Shown here in pieces: positions 9,407 through 18,828 of a stretch of DNA of 64,000 nt. The DNA is from Lewinellaceae bacterium (lineage in GTDB: Bacteria; Bacteroidota; Bacteroidia; Chitinophagales; Saprospiraceae). A model generated the notes under the pieces. That model made no database searches. It saw only the letters and a program-made list of their open reading frames with translations, and was not told the DNA's origin. Where the stretch lies: the NCBI GenBank assembly GCA_020636275.1, contig JACJYD010000001.1, positions 1,750,001 to 1,814,000 of the forward strand, read 5' to 3'. A program made the translations under genes and the position numbers. Within the stretch, counting starts at the first letter, position 1, and each line of letters opens with the position of its first letter.

Positions 9407-10201
9407 TCAGTAAATATACCCGTCTTCGTCGAAGACATAGATCATCAGATCCCCGTCGCCGTGGAAGCGGTAATATTCCACCAGGTCGACCAGATCGGCG
9501 CGATTCCCCGTGAAGTGGAAGACAAATGTGCTGCCCGCGCCTTTTTCATCGATGCCATGCAGGATGACCTTACCGTCGGCGTTTATCTCGAAGGAGCTAT
9601 AGATGCCGGGGGAAAACGTTTCGGGACCGACGATGGATTCCAGCCCGCCCAAAAAGCTTTCGCCCAGCGTCTGGACGGAATCTACCCGGGGGAATACCCC
9701 TCCCCAAATGGTATTTTCCGGTAAGCGGTTCAGCGTGCCAGGGTCGACCAGGATGCCGTTGGCAGTTTCCATTCGAATGGAATAATGCTCGGGACGTACG
9801 AGCAGTACCCCATCATTCTGAACCACATCTTTCAGGCTGATCAGCAATTTATAATCGCCATCGGGAAGGAAGCCCAGGTTCAATTCTTCTTTCGCAACCC
9901 CGGAACCGGGCTCGCACGGTTCGTTCAATCCCCAGTCGTTAATAGTCAAATGGATCTTTTTGCTTCCCTGATCCAGGTGATAATCAATGGAATAATTGGT
10001 ACAGTCCAGTACTTCCAGGCTGGTGAGTTCGACCTTCAGAGGACGCTGCCCCGGCTGCAAATTTTCATTCATGGAGATCTGAAAGGCAGCCGGGATGTCG
10101 ACCACCACCGGAAGATCCAGGTCTTTGTTGCAGGACAGGCACCCGATCACAGGGATACCCAGGAGCAGGTTCATTATTTTTCTGGCAAGAGATCTTTTCA
10201 T
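9407..10201 (-). CDS. Hypothetical lipoprotein
   Basis: 264 residues from the start at 10201. The N-terminus MKRSLARKIMNLLLGIPVIG is a signal peptide ending in a good lipobox VIGC (Cys about 21). The mature part is beta-rich: one region with KVELTSLEVLDCTNYSIDYH, then a C-terminal part that seems to report a linear property (VFHFTGNRADLVDLVEYY). No family is recognised. The frame extends 61 codons further upstream, but that part has no signal character. It converges on the NUDIX regulator with adjacent stops. Confidence 0.75.
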   Translation of the reverse strand: MKRSLARKIMNLLLGIPVIGCLSCNKDLDLPVVVDIPAAFQISMNENLQPGQRPLKVELTSLEVLDCTNYSIDYHLDQGSKKIHLTINDWGLNEPCEPGSGVAKEELNLGFLPDGDYKLLISLKDVVQNDGVLLVRPEHYSIRMETANGILVDPGTLNRLPENTIWGGVFPRVDSVQTLGESFLGGLESIVGPETFSPGIYSSFEINADGKVILHGIDEKGAGSTFVFHFTGNRADLVDLVEYYRFHGDGDLMIYVFDEDGYIY

Positions 10202-10511
10202 TTTCGGATTTATTCCCATGACTAAAAACGAAAAAACAAAGGGATTGCTGCTTGGCATAGTTTGGGGATCGAAAAAATAGACCAAATCCTCCAACTGGTC
10301 AAGCAAATGAAAACCAATTTTTGAAAAAATTGATAAACGCGTATATTTACAACGGAAACTAGCTCCAGAAGGTAAATTTTCCACTCCATACCCCCTAAAA
10401 AGGTAAAAGACACTACTCCTATTTCCTCCATTGACACAGGCGTGTTGGTGGCAAGCAATTTTTTTCTCCTAGTCCGATCCTGTTGCATGGGCCGGGCTTA
10501 ATTTCTATTCT
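10202..10511. other. Intergenic region between divergent lipoprotein and HYR protein genes
   Basis: 310 bases without a supported gene. A likely plus-strand promoter is TTTG at 10320-10323 with TATATTTA (one mismatch to TAnnTTTG) at 10342-10349, spacing 18. It would give the HYR protein mRNA a leader of about 155 bases. No riboswitch or stable long hairpin was recognised. Confidence 0.5.
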
Positions 10512-13500
10512 ATGAAATTGCATTTGCCGGTTTTGTCCAGATCTGGACAAGTGGCGGCGACAGGGGTATTGATCACACTTCAATTACTTGTTGCCAATTG
10601 GTCGAGAGCTCAGTGTAGTCCTTCCTTTCAGCAGGCGCAAGCTTGCCTGGGAACGGCGCTTGTTCTGGAGGGAGATACAACCGGGATCTGGCATCTTTGG
10701 ACGATCGCCGATCCCGGGGAAACGGCAGGCATTACCTTGTCGGGCCAAAATGGTCCTTATACGCAGGTCGACGCTACTTCACCGCAAGCCAAGGCAGGTA
10801 CCTTATTGGTTCAATACCAGACCTTGATGCCGTCAGGCTGCTTGTCGCTCACCTATTTCTCCGTTTCCTTCGTGGCCCAGCCGGTTATTTCCGGGGTGGG
10901 GGCGGCTGGTGTTTGCATCCAGAACGAACCGCTCTTGCTACAGGCTATTCCACCGGGCGACGGCGGGAGCTTTTCAGCCTCTTTTCCCGGGGCATTATCC
11001 GATAACGGCAATGGCTCGGCCTGGCTGGATCCTTCGGTGGCCGGCCCCGGCCTGGTCGAAGTGAGCTACCAACCCCTGGGTTGCGGAGCGACTGCTTCTA
11101 CCGAGCTCCTCATTGCTGATTGTCCCATTCCATCGATCCAACTCGAATCGGCTTGCTCCTGCCGGCCCGGCGAACAGGGCCCCCAGGGAAACAGCGCCCC
11201 GGGCGTCCCGGGACAATTTGAAGAAACCGTAGTGGTGCGGAGTCAGTCCGGCGAAATCTGGACCCTGACAGCGGCAGATGGTTTTTACAGCCCGCTCAGT
11301 CCGCAGCCTCCGGCTGCCCCGGCTCCCCTGGCCAATGGCCAATCCCTGGATGAACCCTCGCCTGGAAAATACACCCTTACCGGGATCCATTTGGATGGCA
11401 TGGGCTATTCGGTATCCGTGACCAATGGGACCGATACCCTCCATATTTCCAATAGTTGCCATTACCCGCAGTTGGCGCTGGAAAACCTTCCCGCGGGCAT
11501 TTGCCTGGAAGCTCCTCCGGTTCCCCTGGCCGTGCAGACCAATGGCGTCGAAGGCGTCGGGGTCTTTTCCATCTGGGATGCGAGCGCCGATCAATTGATC
11601 CAGGCCCCGGCGAGCCAACTGGACCCCCTGGCGCTTGGAGCAGGTGAATTTTTGATCCAATACTTTTTTGACCAGACTCCCGACAGCGCACCCTGCCTGG
11701 ACTGCATGCCCGGTTGTATGCAAGTGGCGGCCCAGACCGTGGCCATCGCAGCAGAAACCTCGGGGATCGCCTGCAACAACTTCGTCCAGGTGGCCCTGCC
11801 CGGAACCTGCGTCCAGGAGATCCTCCCCGACATGGTGCTGGAAGGCGATCCTCAACCCAATGTTTTTTATGAAGTAGAAATATTCAACGGGATCAACGCC
11901 CTCGGCAATACGGTCGACGCTTCCCACCTGGGCCTGAACCTTACCGTGGAAGTGACCAACACCTGCACCGGAGAAAGTTGCTGGGGAACCCTCTCGGTGG
12001 TCGACAACCTGCCTCCGGTCTTCGATTGCCCGGACGAACCTTTCGTATTGTATTGCGGGCAGGATGCAGATGCGGTACCGCCGCCTGCTTTGACCGACAA
12101 TTGCGACAACAGCCTGCCGCCGGACTTCCTGGGAGAAACCGTCGAAACGCAGGGGTGCGCCGCCAATGATGGTATTTGGACGACCATTACCCGGCAATGG
12201 GGTGGAAAGGATGCCTCCGGAAATGCAGCTGCTTCCTGCACCCAACAGATACAGGTGATTCGCGGCACATTGGAGGAAATTGTTTTCCCTCCGCACCTCA
12301 ACGGTTTCGATGCTCCGGCTCTCGACTGCAGTATAGGCGATACGAGCCCGGAACAAACCGGCTTCCCCACTCTGAACGGCGTGCCGCTGGGTACGGGATC
12401 GGTTGATGTTTGCGCCCTCTCCGCCTATTATTCCGACCTGAGCTTTCCGGCTTGCGGGAATACGCAGAAAATGATCCGAACCTGGACCGTTTGGGATGCT
12501 TGCCTGCCTTCCGTCCCGGGTCAGAACCCGCTGGTGTATACCCAGGCGATCTGGGTAACGGATTCGACCCCGCCGTCGATCCAGTGTCCACCGGAGATCC
12601 AGGCCAATCTGCTCAGCCTGGCCTGCGACGGACCCGTGGAACTGCCCCCACTGGAGGCAACCGACGATTGTTCGGACCTGAGCTTTTCCGTGGAGACTCC
12701 CGCCGGCTTCCTGTCCGGAAATGGCGGGATCCAGGAAGGCTTATTTCCCGGGGTCTATACAGCGGTTTATACAGCTACGGATGCCTGTGGCAATGCTTCC
12801 GAATGCGAACTTGCCTTGCAGATCGTCGACGGGGTCGCCCCGGTGGCCATTTGCGATGAATATACCGTCATCAGCCTGGACGCCGACGGGGTGGCTGAAC
12901 TTCCCGCAATCGACCTTGATGACGGCAGTTACGATAATTGTACCGAGGTGAGCTTCCTGGTCAAACGCCTGGACCTCATCAATGAGAATTTTGCCCCCTG
13001 GACTTATTTCAATTGTGAAGATGTAAAAGGAGGGCCGATCCCGGTGGAATTGCAAGTGAGCGACACATACGGCAATACCGGCGCCTGCCAGGTTAATGTA
13101 ACCGTGCAGGACAAGATCGCTCCGATTTTGGAGTGCCCTCCCGCCATCGTGCTGGATTGCAGCCAGGACCCCACCGATCTCTCCCTGACGGGCGAGCCCG
13201 GGTTGACGGAAGCCTGTTGGGTACAAATGGGGTGGACCGATACCGATCTCTCATCCAGTTTCTGCGGTTGGGGAGATCTGTTGCGGACCTTCCAGGCGGT
13301 GGATGCATCGGGCAACAACGCCACTTGCCAGCAAACGATCACGATCGTGAGCCAACAGCCTTTCGACCTGACCGGTATAACCTGGCCGGAAGATCTGACC
13401 TTCCCCGATTGCACGGCCCCGTCGGGTTTTGATCCCGACAGTTTGCCCGGTCCGGCCCAGCGGCCCGTCTTTGGCGAACATCCTTGTGCATTGGTGGCCA

Positions 13501-14741
13501 CCAATTACGAAGACGCCTATTTCGATATTGCAGCCCCGTCGTGTTTCAAGATCGTCCGGACCTGGCGGGTGATCGATTGGTGTCAGTTCGATCCGGACCA
13601 TCCCGAAGAAGGCGGTTACTGGGAACACCAGCAGGTGCTGAAAGTGGAGGATCACACCCCTCCCGAACTCAATTGCTCGTTCAGCCCGGTGGTGAAGGTA
13701 TTGGCACAGGATTGCCTGGAAACGGTCAACCTGCCCCAACCGGAGGTATCGGATTGCAGTCCGGACGTAGAGATCCTGGTGGACAGTCCCTTTGGGGAGG
13801 GATTCGGACCATTCCCGGATATCCCATTGGGGGAATACCCCGTCACCTATACCGCAGTCGACCACTGCGGGAACCTGTCCGCCTGCTCTTTTACCTTACT
13901 GGTGGTCGATGTGAAGAAACCCACGCCTCTTTGCGATAACGGACTGGTGGTCAATCTGATGCAAACCGGGATGGCGATCATTCCCGTCTGGTTGCTCGAC
14001 GAAGGGAGCCACGACAATTGCACGGACCAGGGAGACCTGATCTTTTCCTTCTCATATAACGATCCGGCCGACACCCTGCTCCTGGTCGATTGCAGCACGC
14101 CGGCGGGCCTGGTCGTTCAGATGTGGGTGACGGACCAATTCGGCAATTCCGATTATTGCCAGACATTGATCCTCATTGAAGACAATTTCCACGTTTGTCC
14201 GGCGGCGCCCCTTTCGCTGGCGGGGAGCATCGAATCGGCAGCCGGATCGGGGGTAGGAGGCGTTTGGCTGACACTCAACGACCCATTGGTGGCGGGAGCC
14301 TTTTCCGATTCTACCGGCAATTTTGAGCTAACAGGGTTGTCGGAGGGGGCGGATTACACCCTTTTCCCCGAGAAGGACATCGATCCCCTCAACGGGGTGA
14401 CGACCTATGATATGGTCTTGATCACCAGGCATATCCTGGGGACGCAATTCCTGGATTCGCCTTACAAGATCATCGCCGCCGATATCAACCGGTCGAACTC
14501 GGTTTCGACGCTGGACCTGGTGGAATTGCGCAAGCTCATTCTGTTCCAGATCCCTGGTTTTCCGAACAATACATCCTGGCGATTTGTCGATGCGGCCTAT
14601 ATTTTCCCGGACCCGGTGCATCCATTCGACTACCCATTCCCGGAGGTGATCGACTTCAATGATCTGGTAGCCGGGCTGCCACCGCCAGCCTTTATCGCGA
14701 TCAAAGTGGGGGATGTCAATCTGAGCGCTTCCGGTTTTTGA
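10512..14741 (+). CDS. Giant secreted HYR-repeat protein with CnaB-like and dockerin-like C-terminus
   Basis: 1,409 residues, Sec signal peptide about 1-34 (cleavage near SRAQ). Next comes a region with two Ig/PKD-like parts and a short collagen-like Gly-x-y stretch near 217-232. Several Cys-paired HYR-type repeats follow, starting near 500, 690, 870 and 1050 (recognised by CPP, ATDDCSD and YTATDACGNASEC-type signatures). The tail has a CnaB/carboxypeptidase-regulatory fold (about 1228-1285) and two EF-hand-like dockerin repeats: DIDPLNGVTTYD and DINRSNSVSTLD. It ends at VGDVNLSASGF with no T9SS sorting domain, unlike most relatives. Probably a cell-surface or matrix adhesin. Confidence 0.88.
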   Translation: MKLHLPVLSRSGQVAATGVLITLQLLVANWSRAQCSPSFQQAQACLGTALVLEGDTTGIWHLWTIADPGETAGITLSGQNGPYTQVDATSPQAKAGTLLVQYQTLMPSGCLSLTYFSVSFVAQPVISGVGAAGVCIQNEPLLLQAIPPGDGGSFSASFPGALSDNGNGSAWLDPSVAGPGLVEVSYQPLGCGATASTELLIADCPIPSIQLESACSCRPGEQGPQGNSAPGVPGQFEETVVVRSQSGEIWTLTAADGFYSPLSPQPPAAPAPLANGQSLDEPSPGKYTLTGIHLDGMGYSVSVTNGTDTLHISNSCHYPQLALENLPAGICLEAPPVPLAVQTNGVEGVGVFSIWDASADQLIQAPASQLDPLALGAGEFLIQYFFDQTPDSAPCLDCMPGCMQVAAQTVAIAAETSGIACNNFVQVALPGTCVQEILPDMVLEGDPQPNVFYEVEIFNGINALGNTVDASHLGLNLTVEVTNTCTGESCWGTLSVVDNLPPVFDCPDEPFVLYCGQDADAVPPPALTDNCDNSLPPDFLGETVETQGCAANDGIWTTITRQWGGKDASGNAAASCTQQIQVIRGTLEEIVFPPHLNGFDAPALDCSIGDTSPEQTGFPTLNGVPLGTGSVDVCALSAYYSDLSFPACGNTQKMIRTWTVWDACLPSVPGQNPLVYTQAIWVTDSTPPSIQCPPEIQANLLSLACDGPVELPPLEATDDCSDLSFSVETPAGFLSGNGGIQEGLFPGVYTAVYTATDACGNASECELALQIVDGVAPVAICDEYTVISLDADGVAELPAIDLDDGSYDNCTEVSFLVKRLDLINENFAPWTYFNCEDVKGGPIPVELQVSDTYGNTGACQVNVTVQDKIAPILECPPAIVLDCSQDPTDLSLTGEPGLTEACWVQMGWTDTDLSSSFCGWGDLLRTFQAVDASGNNATCQQTITIVSQQPFDLTGITWPEDLTFPDCTAPSGFDPDSLPGPAQRPVFGEHPCALVATNYEDAYFDIAAPSCFKIVRTWRVIDWCQFDPDHPEEGGYWEHQQVLKVEDHTPPELNCSFSPVVKVLAQDCLETVNLPQPEVSDCSPDVEILVDSPFGEGFGPFPDIPLGEYPVTYTAVDHCGNLSACSFTLLVVDVKKPTPLCDNGLVVNLMQTGMAIIPVWLLDEGSHDNCTDQGDLIFSFSYNDPADTLLLVDCSTPAGLVVQMWVTDQFGNSDYCQTLILIEDNFHVCPAAPLSLAGSIESAAGSGVGGVWLTLNDPLVAGAFSDSTGNFELTGLSEGADYTLFPEKDIDPLNGVTTYDMVLITRHILGTQFLDSPYKIIAADINRSNSVSTLDLVELRKLILFQIPGFPNNTSWRFVDAAYIFPDPVHPFDYPFPEVIDFNDLVAGLPPPAFIAIKVGDVNLSASGF

Positions 14742-14775
14742 GTGAAAAAGGCGAAAAACTGACGCGATTCCATAT

Positions 14776-14783
14776 TATCTTTG
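14776..14783 (+). promoter_or_regulatory. TAnnTTTG promoter element of ruvX, predicted leaderless
   Basis: TATCTTTG matches the -7 consensus exactly and ends 4 bases before the GTG start. It lies in the 46-base gap behind the HYR gene, with no visible terminator between them. Confidence 0.6.
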
Positions 14784-14787
14784 CCGC

Positions 14788-15204
14788 GTGGGACGCATAA
14801 TGGGAATAGACTATGGAACCAGGCGAACGGGGATTGCCGTGACGGACCCCCTGAAGATCATTGCCAGCGGGTTGGATACCATTCCCACGGAAACTGTCTT
14901 TGACTTTCTTGCCGGTTATCTGGCGGAGGAGGAAGTGGAGCGGATCGTGGTGGGCTATCCCCTTTATCCCGACGGAAATCCTGCACAGATTGCCCCTCAG
15001 GTTGAGGAGTTTATCAAAAAACTCCGGAAACTTTTCCCCGCACTGGCGGTTAATACCTGGGACGAGCGGTATACCTCCGAAGAAGCCAAACGGATCATTT
15101 TGCAAAGCGGCGCCCGTAAAAAACAGCGACGCGACAAGGCGCTGGTCGATAAGATCAGTGCTGCGCTTATTTTGGAGGATTACCTAAAAACCCATGTTTG
15201 GTAA
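14788..15204 (+). CDS. ruvX: Putative Holliday junction resolvase RuvX (YqgF)
   Basis: 138 residues, RNase H-like fold used in pre-16S rRNA 5' processing and possibly junction resolution. Seen: MGIDYGTRRTGIAVTD with the first catalytic Asp, the central VVGYPLYPDG, TWDERYTSEEAKR with the Glu, and DKISAALIL with the last Asp. The GTG start at 14788 (product fMet-Gly-Arg-Ile) matches the common MGRI N-terminus of Bacteroidota RuvX; ATG at 14800 is the alternative. It is followed by def after 24 bases, so the two probably share a transcript. Confidence 0.93.
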   Translation: MGRIMGIDYGTRRTGIAVTDPLKIIASGLDTIPTETVFDFLAGYLAEEEVERIVVGYPLYPDGNPAQIAPQVEEFIKKLRKLFPALAVNTWDERYTSEEAKRIILQSGARKKQRRDKALVDKISAALILEDYLKTHVW

Positions 15205-15228
15205 AAAATTTAAAAATCGTTTTTGAAT

Positions 15229-15789
15229 ATGATCTTACCCATTTACGCTTACGGCCAACCGGTTCTGAAGAAGACAGGGAAGGAGATCGGCCCGGAATAC
15301 CCGGAGTTGGAGGCGTTGATCGCCAACATGTGGGAAACCATGTACAATGCGCATGGGGTTGGGTTGGCTGCCCCCCAGATCGGACATTCCGTTCGCCTGT
15401 TTATCGTAGATACCGTTCAGTTGAGCAAGGAAGAAAAAGAAGGCCCCGGCATCAAGCAGGTGTTTATCAATGCAGAAATGCTGGAAGAAGCCGGGGAGCC
15501 CTGGCCCTACGAAGAAGGTTGCCTCAGCATCCCGGATATCCGTGGGGATGTGGAGCGCCTTCCCCAGGTGCGCCTCCGGTTTGTCAATGAAAAATTCGAA
15601 CCCCACGAAAAGGTATTTACCGGTATTGAGGCCCGGGTGATCCAGCACGAGTACGACCACATCGAAGGGCGTTTGTTCACCGAACGGCTCAAGCCGATCA
15701 AGCGCCGGCTCATCCAGCGGAAACTGGATAATATTAAGAAAGGACAGGTTGAAGTGGAATACCGCATGAAATTCCCCCAGTCCCGGTAA
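15229..15789 (+). CDS. def: Peptide deformylase
   Basis: 186 residues; removes the N-formyl group from nascent proteins. All three motifs are present: GVGLAAPQIG (43-52), EGCLS (96-100, metal Cys98) and QHEYDH (139-144, two metal His and catalytic Glu141). The start at ATG 15229 gives the normal MILPI N-terminus. An extended charged C-terminus (about 155-186) with KRRLIQRKLDNIKKG is typical of Bacteroidota. Likely co-transcribed with ruvX and perhaps with the following dehydrogenase (26-base gap). Confidence 0.97.
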   Translation: MILPIYAYGQPVLKKTGKEIGPEYPELEALIANMWETMYNAHGVGLAAPQIGHSVRLFIVDTVQLSKEEKEGPGIKQVFINAEMLEEAGEPWPYEEGCLSIPDIRGDVERLPQVRLRFVNEKFEPHEKVFTGIEARVIQHEYDHIEGRLFTERLKPIKRRLIQRKLDNIKKGQVEVEYRMKFPQSR

Positions 15790-15815
15790 GCGTTTTTCTA
15801 CCCTAACCAACAACC

Positions 15816-17057
15816 ATGGAAGAATTACTCAGCAAGTACAAGCAACGGCAACCGGAGATCGTTTTCGAGTGGAACGACACCGAGACACCGGCCCGGGGCT
15901 GGATCGTCATTGATACCCTGCGCAACGGGGCGGCGGGAGGGGGCACCCGGATGCGCGACGGCCTCACCAAAGACGAGGTTGTGTCCCTGTCGAAAGTGAT
16001 GGGCATAAAGTTCTCGATCAGCGGGCCCGATATCGGGGGCGCCAAATCGGGGATCGATTTCGACCCGCAGGATCCCCGGCGGGACGGTGTACTGCAGCGG
16101 TGGTTCAAAGCGGCCTATCCCATTCTGAAAAATTACTACGGTACCGGCGGCGATCTGAATGTGGACGAGTTGAAGGACGTCGTGCCGATTACCGAAGCGC
16201 TGGGGTTATGGCACCCGCAGGAAGGAGTGGTCAACGGCCATTTCCATTCCGCATCGGGAGAGAAGATCAACATCATCGGGCAATTGCGGTATGGATGCGC
16301 CAAGATCGTGGAAGATCCGCGCTACGTGCCGGAAAGTCCGCGGAAATACGCGGTAGCGGACCTGATCACCGGATACGGGGTATCGGAGGCGGTGCGGCAT
16401 TATTACGACCTGTACCACCACCGGGACCTGGAAGGGAAAACGGCGATCATACAGGGGTGGGGCAATGTTGCCTCCGCGGCCGCCTGTTATCTGGCCCTGC
16501 AAGGGGTGAAAATATTGGGGATCATCGACCGGCACGGAGGATTGATCCGGGAGGAAGGTATGGAGCTGGAAGAGGTCAGGTTCCTGTTCAATGAGAAAAG
16601 TGGGAACAAGTTGCACTCCGAGCCGCTCCTGTCTTTTGAGGAGGTCAATGAGCGGATTTGGAGCCTTGGAGCCGACATTTTTATTCCCGGTGCAGCCTCA
16701 AAAATTGTGACCCGGCCGCAGATCGATCGTTTAATAGAAGGAGGCGTTGAAGTGATCGCCTGCGGGGCTAATGTGCCCTTTATCGATGATGAGATCTTTT
16801 TCGGTCCGACTGCCATCTTCACCGATGGTCATACCAGCCTGATACCCGACTTCATTGCCAACTGCGGGATGGCCCGGATCTTTGCCTACCTGATGCAACC
16901 CGGTGTAGAAATGACTGATGAGGCAATTTTCCTGGACGTGTCGCAAACCATGCGCCGGGCCCTGGAAGAGGTGCGGGCAGTCGATCCCAGTCCGGTCGGT
17001 ATCGCGTCGAGAGCCCTGGAAAAAAGCCTGAAAAAGCTGGTGGCGCCGGGAATTTGA
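15816..17057 (+). CDS. Glu/Leu/Phe/Val dehydrogenase
   Basis: 413 residues; NAD(P)-dependent oxidative deamination of an amino acid to its 2-oxo acid. The N-terminal dimerisation part contains RNGAAGGGTRMRDG and the conserved substrate/catalytic stretch FSISGPDIGGAKSGIDFDP. The C-terminal Rossmann domain shows GWGNVASAAACYLALQG and later ACGANVPF. Substrate choice (Glu, Leu or branched chain) cannot be read confidently; the divergent ISGPDIGGAKSG motif suggests a non-hexameric-type relative common in Bacteroidota. No linked biosynthesis genes. Confidence 0.9.
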   Translation: MEELLSKYKQRQPEIVFEWNDTETPARGWIVIDTLRNGAAGGGTRMRDGLTKDEVVSLSKVMGIKFSISGPDIGGAKSGIDFDPQDPRRDGVLQRWFKAAYPILKNYYGTGGDLNVDELKDVVPITEALGLWHPQEGVVNGHFHSASGEKINIIGQLRYGCAKIVEDPRYVPESPRKYAVADLITGYGVSEAVRHYYDLYHHRDLEGKTAIIQGWGNVASAAACYLALQGVKILGIIDRHGGLIREEGMELEEVRFLFNEKSGNKLHSEPLLSFEEVNERIWSLGADIFIPGAASKIVTRPQIDRLIEGGVEVIACGANVPFIDDEIFFGPTAIFTDGHTSLIPDFIANCGMARIFAYLMQPGVEMTDEAIFLDVSQTMRRALEEVRAVDPSPVGIASRALEKSLKKLVAPGI

Positions 17058-17119
17058 TTGGACGGAACCCAAAATGAACGGCAGGCAAGGGGCAGAGGGG
17101 TAAAAAGAAATACTTTTTT

Positions 17120-17151
17120 TTTGCCACAAGGCAAAATAAACAATACATTTG
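17120..17151 (+). promoter_or_regulatory. Promoter of the OmpA-family gene
   Basis: TTTG at 17120-17123 and TACATTTG at 17144-17151, spaced 20 bases, match the Bacteroidota -33/-7 consensus fully. The start codon is about 55-70 bases downstream. Confidence 0.75.
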
Positions 17152-17205
17152 TAAAGCACGCTACTCCGCATTCACCCTCAAAACTGATCACAACCAAAGT
17201 TCCCT

Positions 17206-18747
17206 ATGACATCAAGAGAAACTATGAGAATTTTCTTCCTCCTTCTTTTTGCATTTTCCCTGACGAGTCTATACAGTCAGGGAGGAAACAACAGTTCAGC
17301 CTATGGAGGAATTCAGGCGACCCCCAAATACGCATGGGAAGTAGGCTTGCACGGAGGGCACTTCTTTTCCTCCGGCGACATCGCATTCACGCCCAGTTAT
17401 GGGTTCGGCTTTCACGTTCGAAGAGCGCTGGACTATGTATTCTCCCTGCGTCTGGACGGTATGTACGGCCTTGCTCAAGGCGACAGCAGGTCTTCCGGCT
17501 GGAGGATCGATCCGACGCCACAGGATCCCAATAACGGGGATGACCAGCTTTTTTACCACAAGACTACCTATGCTTCGGTAGCCGTTCACGGGGTTATGGT
17601 ATTGAACAACCTGCGCTGGGACAAACCAACCAGGAAAGTCAATTTGTATGTTTTCGCCGGCGCCGGTCCTACCTATATCAAGACCGCTTTGGAATCGCAG
17701 GAAAAGGGCGGATTTTCCTATGCAGATGTCGTGGACGTGCCGGGTGGCCCCCTTTCCGGGCGGCAGACCTCTCAATTTGTCGCCGGCCTGGAAGCAGGCG
17801 CCGGGATATCTGTTCGCATCAGCAGCGGATTCAACCTGGGCCTGGAGCACAAAGGCGCAACTGTTTTCGGAAAGCGTACCGACCTGATGGACGGGATCGA
17901 ATACCGCTGGCGCGACATTATCAACTATACTAACCTTCGCCTCAATTTCAACCTTCGCCGGGGCGGCAAACTGGCTGAGCCCTTGTATTGGGTGAACCCG
18001 CTCGATGTGGTCCTTAACGACATCTCCGAACTGAAAGCCCGTCCGGTCCTCGACCTTACGGATACCGACAAGGATGGGGTGATCGACATCATCGACCAGG
18101 ATAAGAACTCACCTCCCGGCGCACCGGTCGACACGCGGGGCGTACCCCTCGATAGCGACGACGACGGCATTGCCGACTACCTCGATAAGGAACCCTACTC
18201 CCCTCCCGGCACTTCGGTGGATGGAGAAGGTGTGGCCCAAAATCCGCAGTATCAAAACCAGGATTATGTGACCCGGGACGAACTGGATCGCCTCCTGGAA
18301 AATGCCGTGGAAGGCGGCGGCGGACCGGGTGCTGCCGTGGTAGACTGGTTCCTGCCCATGGTCCACTTCAATATCGATAGCTATAAAATTCGCGAATCCG
18401 ACTACGGCAATCTGGCCAGTATCGCCAACGTCCTCAAGTCCAATCCGAAGATCCGGATCGTGGTACAAGGATTTACCGACAAGACGGCTTCCGATGATTA
18501 CAATAACATTCTCTCCTACAATCGCGCCCAGGCGGCGATCGATCACCTGGTCAACCTGAACGGCATCGACCGCAATCGCCTGGTCTTGCAATATGGCGGA
18601 GAATCCAATAACCTGGTGCCTTCCAGCGGCAGCAGCCTCATGAACCGCCGGGTGGAATTCCGCGTAGCCACCAAGGATGATGTGGAAATGCCGGCGCCTC
18701 AAGGCGGCACGACTCCCAAGGTGGAGGGTAATATTCAGGGGTATTGA
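17206..18747 (+). CDS. OmpA family outer-membrane protein with thrombospondin type 3 repeats
   Basis: Up to 513 residues (start 17206; ATG at 17224 is also plausible). Signal peptide to about residue 25. An N-terminal eight-strand-like barrel follows (about 40-255; repeated aromatic beta patterns, GLHGGHFFSSGDIAF). Calcium-binding TSP3 repeats lie at about 285-340 (TDKDGVIDIIDQDKNSPPG, DSDDDGIADYLDKEPYSPPG). A C-terminal OmpA peptidoglycan-binding domain (about 385-495) shows FTDKTASDDYNNILSYNRAQ and NRRVEFRV. It likely ties the outer membrane to the cell wall. A consensus promoter precedes it and a two-way terminator follows. Confidence 0.94.
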   Translation: MTSRETMRIFFLLLFAFSLTSLYSQGGNNSSAYGGIQATPKYAWEVGLHGGHFFSSGDIAFTPSYGFGFHVRRALDYVFSLRLDGMYGLAQGDSRSSGWRIDPTPQDPNNGDDQLFYHKTTYASVAVHGVMVLNNLRWDKPTRKVNLYVFAGAGPTYIKTALESQEKGGFSYADVVDVPGGPLSGRQTSQFVAGLEAGAGISVRISSGFNLGLEHKGATVFGKRTDLMDGIEYRWRDIINYTNLRLNFNLRRGGKLAEPLYWVNPLDVVLNDISELKARPVLDLTDTDKDGVIDIIDQDKNSPPGAPVDTRGVPLDSDDDGIADYLDKEPYSPPGTSVDGEGVAQNPQYQNQDYVTRDELDRLLENAVEGGGGPGAAVVDWFLPMVHFNIDSYKIRESDYGNLASIANVLKSNPKIRIVVQGFTDKTASDDYNNILSYNRAQAAIDHLVNLNGIDRNRLVLQYGGESNNLVPSSGSSLMNRRVEFRVATKDDVEMPAPQGGTTPKVEGNIQGY

Positions 18748-18771
18748 TCTTTGATAATCCCAATTCTCCAT

Positions 18772-18813
18772 AAAAGAAAGGGGCCATCCATTCGGACGGC
18801 CCCTTTCTCTTTT
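18772..18813. terminator. Bidirectional terminator between OmpA and E2 genes
   Basis: An 11-bp stem (18775-18785 with 18798-18808) has A-rich sequence on the left and T-rich on the right. It lies between convergent genes, so it can stop transcription both ways. Confidence 0.85.
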
Positions 18814-18828
18814 CAGGTAGAATGGAAT

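Noticed and set aside
10643..14621. Many long frames inside the HYR gene, e.g. 10995-12356 on the minus strand
   Set aside because: They are shadows of the 1,409-codon gene caused by its GC-rich codon use; no start or family signs.
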